Source of the DNA: Staphylococcus sp. Marseille-Q5304
GTDB taxonomy: Bacteria > Bacillota > Bacilli > Staphylococcales > Staphylococcaceae
DNA length: 64,000 nt
Assembly: GCF_943737015.1 (NCBI RefSeq)
Contig: NZ_CALSFP010000001.1
Span: 2,046,001-2,110,000, forward strand
Reading direction: 5' to 3'
The stretch's first letter is position 1. Each line of letters starts with the position of its first letter. The translations under genes and the position numbers were made by a program. Positions 9,032 through 16,805 of the stretch are shown piece after piece. The notes below the pieces were generated by a model. The model saw only the letters and a program-made list of their open reading frames with translations, made no database searches and was not told the origin of the DNA.

Positions 9032-9958
9032 ATGAATATACTTATTTTTGGCGCTGGCGTTCAAGGACAACATCTCGCACACGCATTAAATAAACCTGAA
9101 AATAACATTACGATTTTTGCACGGGGTAAGACTTACGAGAGACTAAAAAATAGAGGTGTTGTACTACATCATTATTTACAAAGAAAAGACACAGTAGATG
9201 AATTTAACTATATTGAGGAATTAAAAGAAAGCGATGACTACGATATTCTATTTGTAACGATGAAATATTCACATTATTATTCAATCATACCTACATTAGC
9301 CAACAATATTTCACAGAATATCGTATTTGTAGGAAATAACTCTAATCCTAGAAAACTGCGTCAGACAATGCTTGAACAAACACAATTCCCTATAAATATT
9401 GCTTTCGGATTCTCTATATCTGGTGGTATACGAGAAGATAATGAAACAAATATACTCCGCTTTAACGCTGGAGAACTAAAGGTTAGTTATCTCGACGGTG
9501 ACATTCCATTTCGTGATAAACTCGACAAAGCATTTAGCAAATTACCAATAAAATTAACCTACACTCCAAATTTTGAAAGTTGGCTCATGTCCCATGCTGC
9601 AATGGTCACTCCTATGAATATGGGTATATTTTTGAAGGATCAGTATAAAGGCAATCAATCTGTACTGATTAACGATGTGATTCGTGCTACAAACGAACTA
9701 CACATGCTATTAGAACATAGCGGTTATCAAATCATACCACGGTCACAAAAGATATTATTTAAAAACTTTAAATTTTTAGCTCGCCCGCTACTTAAACTTT
9801 CGATTAATATGAAATTACTCAGCCAAATACCGAATGCGAGTGGATTCACCGAACTTGAAGCCATTTATGATGATATGAAAGCACTTAATAAACATACCGC
9901 TTTAACAACGCCTAAATTGGATAAATTGATGAAACAACTGAAATCCACCTATAAATAA
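9032..9958 (+). CDS. Ketopantoate reductase-like (ApbA/PanE family) oxidoreductase
   Basis: A 308-residue protein whose N-terminal Rossmann motif GAGVQGQHLA and following FARGKTYERLKNRGVVL fit the PanE/ApbA NAD(P)-binding domain. The region VGNNSNPRKL replaces the usual NG(V/L) loop, so it may not be true pantothenate-pathway PanE. ATG 9032 has SD AAAGGAG. Divergent from a TetR regulator, it may be induced by a small molecule. The substrate is not deducible. Confidence 0.7.
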   Translation: MNILIFGAGVQGQHLAHALNKPENNITIFARGKTYERLKNRGVVLHHYLQRKDTVDEFNYIEELKESDDYDILFVTMKYSHYYSIIPTLANNISQNIVFVGNNSNPRKLRQTMLEQTQFPINIAFGFSISGGIREDNETNILRFNAGELKVSYLDGDIPFRDKLDKAFSKLPIKLTYTPNFESWLMSHAAMVTPMNMGIFLKDQYKGNQSVLINDVIRATNELHMLLEHSGYQIIPRSQKILFKNFKFLARPLLKLSINMKLLSQIPNASGFTELEAIYDDMKALNKHTALTTPKLDKLMKQLKSTYK

Positions 9959-9976
9959 AACATCTTACATTATAGT

Positions 9977-10150
9977 TTATTTATCTTTATATGGTTTACT
10001 ATTTTTAGTGAACGTATGTATTAATACCCAAATCAATATGTAACTTATCGCTAATATAAGTATTATAAAATCATGATTATCTATGATTGAGACTAGAAAG
10101 AAAGAGAACATTGAAATTAATATAACCAAATCTAGCAACTTATTTTCCAT
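9977..10150 (-). CDS. Small two-helix membrane protein (57 aa)
   Basis: A short minus-strand gene in an otherwise empty 390-bp gap. ATG 10150 is preceded by GGAGGG at 8 nt, and the frame ends at TAA 9977. The product has two hydrophobic segments (about residues 5-23 and 28-46) joined by a short polar turn (DNHD), with a basic tail KNSKPYKDK. This fits a small hydrophobic membrane protein with its tail in the cytoplasm. Function unknown; it could be a regulator of a larger membrane partner. Confidence 0.55.
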   Translation of the reverse strand: MENKLLDLVILISMFSFFLVSIIDNHDFIILILAISYILIWVLIHTFTKNSKPYKDK

Positions 10151-10355
10151 TCATTACCCTCCATTACATAGTATATAAACGCAACAATCATTGAGTAGGA
10201 ATTGTTAAAACTTATTTGAAAAATAAAAATTTAACGCAATTGTTTATTATATATTATCATTTATTATCAACTACTTAATAATATCATGCGTTTTCAAAAT
10301 TTTTATAGATATATGCTAGCGCTCTTGTGTATACTTTGGTAAAGGAGTGGTGCAT

Positions 10356-10904
10356 ATGTTTAAAACTCAAGTCACTGACAATATCAGTTTAAAGATTTTA
10401 GAAGAAAATGACGCCCAAACCTTATTTAATGTGGTGGATCAATCAAGAGATTATTTAGGAGAATGGCTACCTTTTGTATCATTCACAAAAACTAAAGACG
10501 ACACGCTACAGTTTATTCAATCAAGCTTACAGCAATTTATTAAAAATGACGGTTTTCATTGTGGCATTTGGTATAACAATCAACTCGTTGGTGTGATCGG
10601 ATTACACTATATAGATTGGGTTAATCAAAGAACCTCAATTGGTTATTACTTAGCTAAAAATGCTCAAAAACAAGGTATTATGACAACATGTACACAATTT
10701 CTCATTGATCATTGTTTTAATGATTTAAATTTAAATCGAATTGAAATTAGAACTTCTGTTGAAAATTATAAAAGTCAAAAAATACCTCAAAAATTAGGTT
10801 TTACTCATGAAAGCACACTAAGGCAAGACGAAAAACTCAACGGTAAATTTTGTGACAGTCATGTCTTCAGTTTATTGAAATCTGAATATGATTCAAAGTC
10901 ATAA
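10356..10904 (+). CDS. GNAT acetyltransferase, RimJ/RimL type
   Basis: A 182-residue GNAT enzyme resembling ribosomal-protein serine acetyltransferases (YdaF/RimL). It contains the acetyl-CoA region SIGYYLAKNAQKQGIMTT and the C-terminal LNRIEIRTSVENYKSQKIPQKLGF. ATG 10356 is chosen because SD AAAGGAG ends 8 nt upstream; GTG codons at 10347 and 10350 overlap or abut the SD. The gene is isolated and ends in a bidirectional terminator. The target protein is unknown. Confidence 0.8.
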   Translation: MFKTQVTDNISLKILEENDAQTLFNVVDQSRDYLGEWLPFVSFTKTKDDTLQFIQSSLQQFIKNDGFHCGIWYNNQLVGVIGLHYIDWVNQRTSIGYYLAKNAQKQGIMTTCTQFLIDHCFNDLNLNRIEIRTSVENYKSQKIPQKLGFTHESTLRQDEKLNGKFCDSHVFSLLKSEYDSKS

Positions 10905-10915
10905 TTATATAAAAA

Positions 10916-10949
10916 ACCTCCTCTTTATTTAAAAGTAGGAGGTTTTCTT
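10916..10949. terminator. Bidirectional terminator
   Basis: A 10-bp stem AAAACCTCCT / AGGAGGTTTT separates the plus-strand acetyltransferase from the minus-strand DUF1304 gene. T runs occur on both strands, so it can stop both converging transcripts. Confidence 0.8.
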
Positions 10950-10973
10950 AGGTTTTAAATTGTTGCATTATTT

Positions 10974-11333
10974 TTAAAATAACAACGAAATCAACGCAAT
11001 AATAGCTAAACCGCCTTGTTTCCAAATGATATTTTTATCACTTGTTATGGCGCCGTAGATTGCAACGAGGATAATATAAATTAAGATAGCCGCTACAAAT
11101 CCTTTCGCATGCGCTACAAAAAAAGTACCGTATAATAGCAATAACCCTATTAAACCATTATAGACACCTTGATTCTTCAATAACACATTCACATTCTCAT
11201 CTTTAAGTTTTTCAGTAGACATATTAAAGACGCGACCCGTATTCTCTGACGTCGTCGCAAAGGTTTGTAAATACATAATATAGAAAAATTCCAACGCTAC
11301 CAATACAGTTAATATGATAGAAACAATATTCAA
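10974..11333 (-). CDS. DUF1304 family membrane protein
   Basis: A protein of about 119 residues with four hydrophobic segments, characteristic of DUF1304: VLVALEFFYIMYLQTFATTS at the start, NQGVYNGLIGLLLLYG in the middle and IYGAITSDKNIIWKQGGLA near the end. The start is uncertain. TTG 11333 lies 8 nt after AGGGAG and gives the usual family N-terminus; a GTG at 11342 abuts the SD. It acts in the membrane, with unknown function. It has no obvious operon partner. Confidence 0.75.
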   Translation of the reverse strand: MNIVSIILTVLVALEFFYIMYLQTFATTSENTGRVFNMSTEKLKDENVNVLLKNQGVYNGLIGLLLLYGTFFVAHAKGFVAAILIYIILVAIYGAITSDKNIIWKQGGLAIIALISLLF

Positions 11334-11431
11334 TTCCGACACTCCCTGTGAAAGCTTTCGATTTATATATTTTACAACTCAATTGCGATTAATACAATAT
11401 CGTATAGGAGAGGGTATTTATATATTATTGA

Positions 11432-12070
11432 TTAGCTATCCCATTTTGAACGTAAAATACAAGAGCAGAAATTATTTTGAGGATATTCAGGTTCAAAATA
11501 TTTAATAACATCTGATTTAATATTACCAAAAGTCGTTTCTGGTTTATGTTTAAATCCTTCGTAGAATGCTTTAATTACATCATGTTTGAAGTTCCCTCTA
11601 GGAAATTTAGTAGCGATGGCTTTTCTCATTTCATCACTGTATTGCTCCCAATTATCCCCCATAACATCCATTCCAACGCCATGATAAAGTAACGCTACAT
11701 TATTTTCTTTATGCTCTGCAACACCAAGTGTTGTGTGTAATGCAATAGCGTCCCATGCTAATTGTAAATCTTGTCGATTATAATTATAAGTCGTTAAAAA
11801 ATCTCTCACTGCATTAGCTCCATCAACTTCGAAACGTAAATCATTACTACTGAATTTCTCAGTTAATCCTAAATCGTGAAACAACGCGGTGATATATAAA
11901 ATTTCTTTGTCATATTCAAGTTGATCTTGCATTCCTTTGACTTCTCCAAACAAATAAACACGATTCGAATGATTCCAAATTAATTCATTACCATACTCTC
12001 TGACAATTTCTTGTGCATCTTGAATAATCTTACTGTCAGGTACGACAACCTCATTTAAATTTTTTAACAT
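11432..12070 (-). CDS. HD-domain hydrolase, cyanamide hydratase-like
   Basis: A 212-residue HD-superfamily protein. Metal-binding residues are visible as NHSNRVYLFG (first His), FHDLG (HD pair) and the later AIALHTTLGVAEH. Length and order resemble the proteins annotated as cyanamide hydratase-like HD proteins, but substrate cannot be assigned. ATG 12070 follows TTGGAGGAAA; an ATG at 12085 lies before the SD. It sits downstream of paiB with 37 bp between stop and start, so it may be the last gene of the MarR-paiA-paiB transcript. Confidence 0.7.
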   Translation of the reverse strand: MLKNLNEVVVPDSKIIQDAQEIVREYGNELIWNHSNRVYLFGEVKGMQDQLEYDKEILYITALFHDLGLTEKFSSNDLRFEVDGANAVRDFLTTYNYNRQDLQLAWDAIALHTTLGVAEHKENNVALLYHGVGMDVMGDNWEQYSDEMRKAIATKFPRGNFKHDVIKAFYEGFKHKPETTFGNIKSDVIKYFEPEYPQNNFCSCILRSKWDS

Positions 12071-12107
12071 ATCTATTTCCTCCAATAATTGTTTTATATT
12101 GTGTTAG

Positions 12108-12722
12108 TTATTTCCCTTGCTGTTTCATAGCTTGCGCAACGCCTTGTTCTAAATTATGTCCACTATTTTCCAGTTCTTTCACTATCTGACTACGGTCACT
12201 TTCTGAACGACTTTGACTCAATTTATAAGCTGCAGCAATTTCAGTCACTTTTAATTCGAATCCGACAATACCTTTAATTTGTTTACGTGTTTGGTCTGAC
12301 ATATTATCCCACGTCGCACCATTATCACGGTGACCTTCGTATCTATCTAACAACTTGATGAGTTCTTGTTCTAACTCTTGTTCAGTTAACAAACGACTAC
12401 GACCATAAACTTGAATACTTTGATAATTCCACGTCGGTACATCTTCTTTTTCATACCATGTTGAAGAGATGTAGCTATGCGGCCCTTGGAAGATGACTAA
12501 CACATCGTCCGCTTCTTCAAACGTTTGCCACTGCGTATTACCTTTTGCAAAGTGTCCAGAAATATAAATCTCGTCTCCTGTTTCTGTTACATTCACTGGC
12601 ATATGCGTCGCCATTGGTTTACCGTCTTGATTTACAGATACGATTGTGACAAATGCATGGTCTTTCATAAACTGTTTCATTTCTTGAATATCATGTATTT
12701 CATACTGCTTTGGTATATACAT
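12108..12722 (-). CDS. paiB: PaiB-like FMN-binding protein
   Basis: A 204-residue protein of the PaiB/negative transcriptional regulator family with an FMN-binding split-barrel fold. It begins MYIPKQYEIHD and carries the conserved ISSTWYEKEDVPTWNYQSIQVYG. In Bacillus PaiB acts with PaiA and affects degradative enzyme and sporulation genes; here only the family is certain. ATG 12722 follows AAAGGGGGA. It begins 2 bp after the paiA stop, so coupling is likely. Confidence 0.8.
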   Translation of the reverse strand: MYIPKQYEIHDIQEMKQFMKDHAFVTIVSVNQDGKPMATHMPVNVTETGDEIYISGHFAKGNTQWQTFEEADDVLVIFQGPHSYISSTWYEKEDVPTWNYQSIQVYGRSRLLTEQELEQELIKLLDRYEGHRDNGATWDNMSDQTRKQIKGIVGFELKVTEIAAAYKLSQSRSESDRSQIVKELENSGHNLEQGVAQAMKQQGK

Positions 12723-12724
12723 CA

Positions 12725-13240
12725 CTATTCCCCCTTTAATCGTTTAATCATAATATGATCTATTTGTCGTTCATCTCCCATCATAAATGCGTGTGCGTCA
12801 ACGGTTTGAAAACCTAACTTTTTATAAAACTGTATTGCATTGTCATTCTTTTCCCATACACCTAACCAAATATTGTCACATTGTTTATCTTGTGCAACTT
12901 GTAAAGCCAAATTAAACAATGCCTTACCTAAACCTGCTTTTTGAAAATCTTTCAAAATATAAATACGCTCAATCTCCAAACTATTTGATGCAACATCTTC
13001 AGTTTGTGCATCTAACGTATTGAGTTTCAAATAACCTGCTAATTGCGCATCATGTTCAATAAAATAAAAATAAGAATGCGAGCAGTCTAATTCTTTCAAT
13101 AATTTCTCTTCGGTAAAAGCAGTTGCTAAGTAATTGTCTATATTTTCCTTTTTATTCTGAGCGCGGAAAGTTTCATCAAACGTACGATAACTTATTTGTT
13201 GCAGTTGCTTTAAATCTGCTTGAGTTACTTCTCTAATCAT
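12725..13240 (-). CDS. paiA: PaiA-like polyamine acetyltransferase (GNAT)
   Basis: A 171-residue GNAT enzyme matching PaiA: RIYILKDFQKAGLGKALFNLAL (acetyl-CoA loop) and NIWLGVWEKNDNAIQFYKKLGF. PaiA enzymes acetylate spermidine and spermine. ATG 13240 is preferred over an ATG 12 bp earlier, which overlaps the weak AAAGGA SD. The gene follows marR by 15 bp and abuts paiB, forming a likely marR-paiA-paiB operon that could respond to polyamine or other stress. Confidence 0.8.
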   Translation of the reverse strand: MIREVTQADLKQLQQISYRTFDETFRAQNKKENIDNYLATAFTEEKLLKELDCSHSYFYFIEHDAQLAGYLKLNTLDAQTEDVASNSLEIERIYILKDFQKAGLGKALFNLALQVAQDKQCDNIWLGVWEKNDNAIQFYKKLGFQTVDAHAFMMGDERQIDHIMIKRLKGE

Positions 13241-13255
13241 ATCTATGCACATCCT

Positions 13256-13708
13256 TTAATAATGTCGCTTATTACCTTTTTTAACTAAATGCCAATCTTC
13301 AGAAATATTATTATTCACGCGTTTCAACATTGCTGATAATGTTTCAATTTCTTCTTTAGTAAATCCTTCAAGTGCCACCGAATTAGAATGTTCATTTTCC
13401 CGTATGATAAATGGATAGATTGATTTCCCTTTTTCTGTAGCATACAGCAATTTATTTTTCTTATTCGTTGCGTCTGCTTGTTTGTAAATAAAGCCATTTT
13501 TCTCTAAATTACGAATTGCTCTTGAAGCAGTCGTACGATCAATTTTCACTAATTCCGCTAATTTCTCCTGTATAATGCCTGGATTTTCATAAATTCTTAC
13601 TAAATAAACAAACTGACCTTTAGCTAAGTCAATTTCTTTAAATTCAATATTGCTAATAGACTCTAATGCTCTCGCAATAACCCCAATATCTCTTAATATA
13701 TCTTTCAA
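13256..13708 (-). CDS. MarR-family transcriptional regulator
   Basis: A 150-residue winged-helix regulator with IIQEKLAELVKIDRTTASRAIRNLEKNGFIYKQ (recognition helix about residues 57-75) and the wing DATNKKNKLLYATEKG. Translation starts at TTG 13708 after a strong GAGGTGAG SD. A perfect palindrome lies just upstream of the SD and is a likely autoregulatory operator. It heads a tight cluster with paiA and paiB. The ligand is unknown. Confidence 0.85.
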   Translation of the reverse strand: MKDILRDIGVIARALESISNIEFKEIDLAKGQFVYLVRIYENPGIIQEKLAELVKIDRTTASRAIRNLEKNGFIYKQADATNKKNKLLYATEKGKSIYPFIIRENEHSNSVALEGFTKEEIETLSAMLKRVNNNISEDWHLVKKGNKRHY

Positions 13709-13726
13709 GGAAATCTCACCTCATTT

Positions 13727-13742
13727 TGTTGCATTTGCAACA
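13727..13742. promoter_or_regulatory. Putative MarR operator
   Basis: TGTTGCATTTGCAACA is a 7-bp perfect inverted repeat with a 2-bp centre, 19 bp upstream of the marR TTG start. Its size and place fit a MarR dimer site that represses its own operon. Confidence 0.6.
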
Positions 13743-13771
13743 TAATTTTACTATAAAAAGACACAAAAAGA

Positions 13772-13795
13772 AACACCTATCTTTCGACAGGTGTT
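13772..13795 (-). terminator. Terminator of the amino-acid permease gene
   Basis: The stem AACACCT / AGGTGTT, followed on the minus strand by TTTCTTTTTG, lies 13-36 bp past the permease stop. It insulates the permease from the marR promoter. Confidence 0.75.
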
Positions 13796-13807
13796 CAATG
13801 TCATTTT

Positions 13808-15229
13808 CTATTCTTTTTTGAGACTACTTTTAATAAGGTAGAATCCGTAGAAAATAATACCGACCACAAACCATAGTAAAGTATAGAATTTCGCTTGACC
13901 ACTTAATCCCCAAAATACAGCAAAGACACAAATCAGTATCAACACTGGAGTAAATGGATATAATGGCAACTTAAATGACGGTTCTGGTAAATCTTTCCCT
14001 TCACGACGACGCAGACTGAAGAGTCCTATAACGACGAACATAAAGGCTACAAGCGTTCCTGCAGACATCAATTGAGCTAAAAATCCAAATGGGAACACTG
14101 AACCGATAATCACTGCAATGATTGTTAAAACGATGAGCGCTCTATTCGGTAAGTTCTTTTTATTAAGGGTCCCGATCCATTTTGGTAACAAACCATCACG
14201 ACCGAACGAATAAAGTAAACGAGAACCTGCTAACATCATTCCTATTAAAGCAGTGAACATACCTAGCACTGATACAGCTTGAACTATAACTGAAATAACA
14301 CCGTGTCCACTTTCACGTAAAGCCCATCCCACAGGCTCTGCATTATCTTTATAAGCTGTATAATCGAACATACCAACTAATACGAGTGAAACAATGATAA
14401 ATAAAGTCACACCTATAATCAATGAGCCTAGTATACCTAGTGGCATTGTCTTCTGTGGATTAATCGCTTCACCAGAACTGGCTGCAATTGAATCAAACCC
14501 TATGTAGGAAATAAAGATGACTGAACTCCCTGCATAGATGCCTTGCCAACCACCAAATGCACCTGCTTCAGTCATTTTGTATTCTGGGATAAATGGAACA
14601 TAATGTCCGACATTAACAACGCTTAACCCTACCACGACAAATAATAAAATTGCTAATATCTTTAATACAACCAACGTATTTTGAACGCGTGCCGTTTCAG
14701 AAGCCCCTCTAGATAACAACAGTGCTGTAATAACGATGACAATGGCTGCAATGATATCAACAATACCACCATTGGTACCCAATGAATTCGATAAACTGTT
14801 TGGTAACTTAATATCAAACGGATTTAACAATCCACGCAAATTCGCGGAAAATCCTGAAGCTACAAATGCGACGGCGATAAGGTATTCGGCGATTAGTGCC
14901 CAACCAACGAGCCAACCAAAGAATTCACCGAACAATATACTAATCCAAGTATAAGCCGAACCAGCAAACGGCATAACAGTTGCCATTTCAGCATAAACAA
15001 ACGCAATAAGTGCGGCTACAATCGCTGATACAAGAAACGATAAACTGACTGATGGTCCTGTATGATCTGCCGCTACGACACCCGGTAAAGTAAATATTGC
15101 TGTCGATACGATTGTCCCTACACCAAGTGCTAAGAAATCTCTAACTCGAAGCGTCCTTTCTAGATGTGCATCTTTATTTTGAAACAGAGACACATCTGGT
15201 CTTTGAAACATTCTTTTTAGGATATTCAT
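13808..15229 (-). CDS. APC-family amino acid permease
   Basis: A 473-residue transporter of about twelve membrane segments. It has the APC signature near the N-terminus (RDFLALGVGTIVSTAIFTLPGVVAA) and the conserved segment FISYIGFDSIAASSGEAINPQKTMPLGILGS, close to cationic amino-acid transporters such as YfnA. It imports an amino acid or related amine by proton or solute coupling. SD AAGGAGAAGG precedes ATG 15229. The 244-bp divergent gap to the SDR gene contains the SDR promoter; its own terminator is intact. Substrate is not assignable. Confidence 0.85.
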   Translation of the reverse strand: MNILKRMFQRPDVSLFQNKDAHLERTLRVRDFLALGVGTIVSTAIFTLPGVVAADHTGPSVSLSFLVSAIVAALIAFVYAEMATVMPFAGSAYTWISILFGEFFGWLVGWALIAEYLIAVAFVASGFSANLRGLLNPFDIKLPNSLSNSLGTNGGIVDIIAAIVIVITALLLSRGASETARVQNTLVVLKILAILLFVVVGLSVVNVGHYVPFIPEYKMTEAGAFGGWQGIYAGSSVIFISYIGFDSIAASSGEAINPQKTMPLGILGSLIIGVTLFIIVSLVLVGMFDYTAYKDNAEPVGWALRESGHGVISVIVQAVSVLGMFTALIGMMLAGSRLLYSFGRDGLLPKWIGTLNKKNLPNRALIVLTIIAVIIGSVFPFGFLAQLMSAGTLVAFMFVVIGLFSLRRREGKDLPEPSFKLPLYPFTPVLILICVFAVFWGLSGQAKFYTLLWFVVGIIFYGFYLIKSSLKKE

Positions 15230-15407
15230 TTTCCTTCTCCTTAATAAATTAAAATAAGCATGTTTTTAAGTATAATGAATCTTATATAATATGTATATAC
15301 CTTTTCCTATTAATTAAGCTGTTTTCGAGTAAAAAGTTAATTTTTATGAAATTAAGTTGTGGGTTGGGGTGTTCATTTTAAATAAAATTTTTACGCTAAC
15401 ATTTGTG

Positions 15408-15438
15408 TTGACTTAGCGTAGGACGAACCTAGTATAGT
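15408..15438 (+). promoter_or_regulatory. MerR-type promoter with 19-bp spacer before the SDR gene
   Basis: TTGACT (15408-15413) and TATAGT (15433-15438) are separated by 19 bp, longer than the usual 17 and typical of promoters twisted into use by MerR activators. The spacer contains the dyad TAGG-ACGAA-CCTA. A MerR-family gene lies at the other end of the SDR gene. The geometry is seen; pairing with that regulator is inferred. Confidence 0.65.
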
Positions 15439-15473
15439 ACTCGTACATCTTAATTTTAGGAGGTACACGATTC

Positions 15474-16235
15474 ATGGATACAACTAAAACTATCACACTA
15501 ATCACTGGAGCCAATCGTGGAATGGGCTTTCAAATTGCTAAAGAACTTGGTCAAAAAGGGCAACACATCTTAGTAGGAAGTCGTAGTGCTGATCAAGGCG
15601 AATCTGCCGTACAAAAATTAAAAGCGTTAGGTATTGAAGCAGAATATATTGTTCTTGATGTAACAAATAAAACGACGATCGAAGCCGCTTCAAAATATAT
15701 AAAAACACAATACGGGTATCTGTCTATTTTAATCAATAACGCTGGTATTGCTTTAGATGAATTTCAACAACCTTCACAACTATCAACAGACACTATGAGA
15801 AAAGACTTTGACGTTAACTTTTTCGGGGTCATAGATGTAACACAAGCAATGTTACCACTATTAAAACAAAATAAAGAAGCGAAGATTATCAATATCTCTA
15901 GCATTATGGGATCATTGAGTGCTGCAACCGATCCGAATTCACAAGTTTATGATGCGAGTGCAGTTGGTTATCAAGCTTCCAAGGCTGCGCTTAATATGTG
16001 GACGATTCGACTTGGCAAAGAACTTCAAGCAAATGAAGAATCCCACATCACTGTCAATTCCGTATGCCCAGGCATGGTCGCTACAGAATTCGGCGGTGCT
16101 ACACCAGAATTAGCAAGAGAAATGGGAGCTAGACCTGTAGAAGAAGGTGTTATCCGTACCGTGGAGCTTGCTTCAAGTGAGGATAATTCTATCAATATAA
16201 CTTTTAGTAATAAAGAAGGCCAGCTCAACTGGTAA
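15474..16235 (+). CDS. Short-chain dehydrogenase/reductase
   Basis: A 253-residue classical SDR. The cofactor motif is TGANRGMGFQIA (about 12-23), with NNAGIA, the catalytic serine region NISSIMGS and the YxxxK pair in YQASKAALNM. It resembles carbonyl-reductase-like SDRs that reduce aldehydes or quinones with NADPH. SD AGGAGG lies 10 nt before the ATG. The promoter has MerR-type geometry, and the convergent MerR gene is a candidate activator, suggesting induction by an electrophile. Substrate unknown. Confidence 0.85.
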   Translation: MDTTKTITLITGANRGMGFQIAKELGQKGQHILVGSRSADQGESAVQKLKALGIEAEYIVLDVTNKTTIEAASKYIKTQYGYLSILINNAGIALDEFQQPSQLSTDTMRKDFDVNFFGVIDVTQAMLPLLKQNKEAKIINISSIMGSLSAATDPNSQVYDASAVGYQASKAALNMWTIRLGKELQANEESHITVNSVCPGMVATEFGGATPELAREMGARPVEEGVIRTVELASSEDNSINITFSNKEGQLNW

Positions 16236-16260
16236 AATGCATTAATTTGAAATAATAATT

Positions 16261-16344
16261 AAGCCGAGAGGGAATAAAGTAGATCTGTATTTAATTTCTT
16301 AGTACGAAAAATTACAGATTTATCATTATTGTATCTCTCGGCTT
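16261..16344. terminator. Bidirectional terminator with nested hairpin
   Basis: The outer stem AAGCCGAGAG / CTCTCGGCTT is followed by T-rich DNA on the plus strand. An inner stem ATCTGTA / TACAGAT sits in the 64-nt loop. It lies between the convergent SDR and MerR genes. Confidence 0.75.
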
Positions 16345-16348
16345 TTAT

Positions 16349-16720
16349 TTATTTATTTTCAACTTGCTGATTTAGTCGGTCAATTTTTTGGCTAATTTTT
16401 GATTTTTGCTTTTCTATTTCCTGTATATTTTGAGTTAACCTATTATCTAATTCCCCTAAAAACCGCACAATATCCTTTAATGACTGTTCATCTAATTGTG
16501 CTACATCATGTTCATGTAACAAACTTTTAATTTCTTTGATTGTTGCTCCCATAGCACGTAAATGCACAATTTTATAAATTGTTTCGATATCTTGTTCATT
16601 ATATTGTCTAACACCGTTGGGATCTCGTTGTATTGGTCCAATTAAACCCTCTTTTTCATAATATCGCAATGAATTTCTCGAAACGTCTAATTGTGCTGCT
16701 ACTGATTTAATAGACTGCAT
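16349..16720 (-). CDS. MerR-family transcriptional regulator
   Basis: A 123-residue MerR protein: SIKSVAAQLDVSRNSLRYYEKEGLIGPIQRDPNGVRQYNEQD is the winged helix-turn-helix, followed by LRAMGATIKEIKSLL and a C-terminal coiled coil (LDNRLTQNIQEIEKQKSKISQKIDRL). It lacks the clustered cysteines of metal sensors, so an AdhR/thiol or drug-type ligand is more likely than a metal. It is convergent with the SDR gene, whose promoter has a 19-bp spacer. ATG 16720 has an AAAGGAG SD with rather long spacing. Confidence 0.85.
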   Translation of the reverse strand: MQSIKSVAAQLDVSRNSLRYYEKEGLIGPIQRDPNGVRQYNEQDIETIYKIVHLRAMGATIKEIKSLLHEHDVAQLDEQSLKDIVRFLGELDNRLTQNIQEIEKQKSKISQKIDRLNQQVENK

Positions 16721-16805
16721 ACGATTTTCTAAGCTCCTTTATTATTTATAAATTCACCACATATTAATTCTAACGTATTCTATTCGTTTTAGTTATTATC
16801 CAAAA

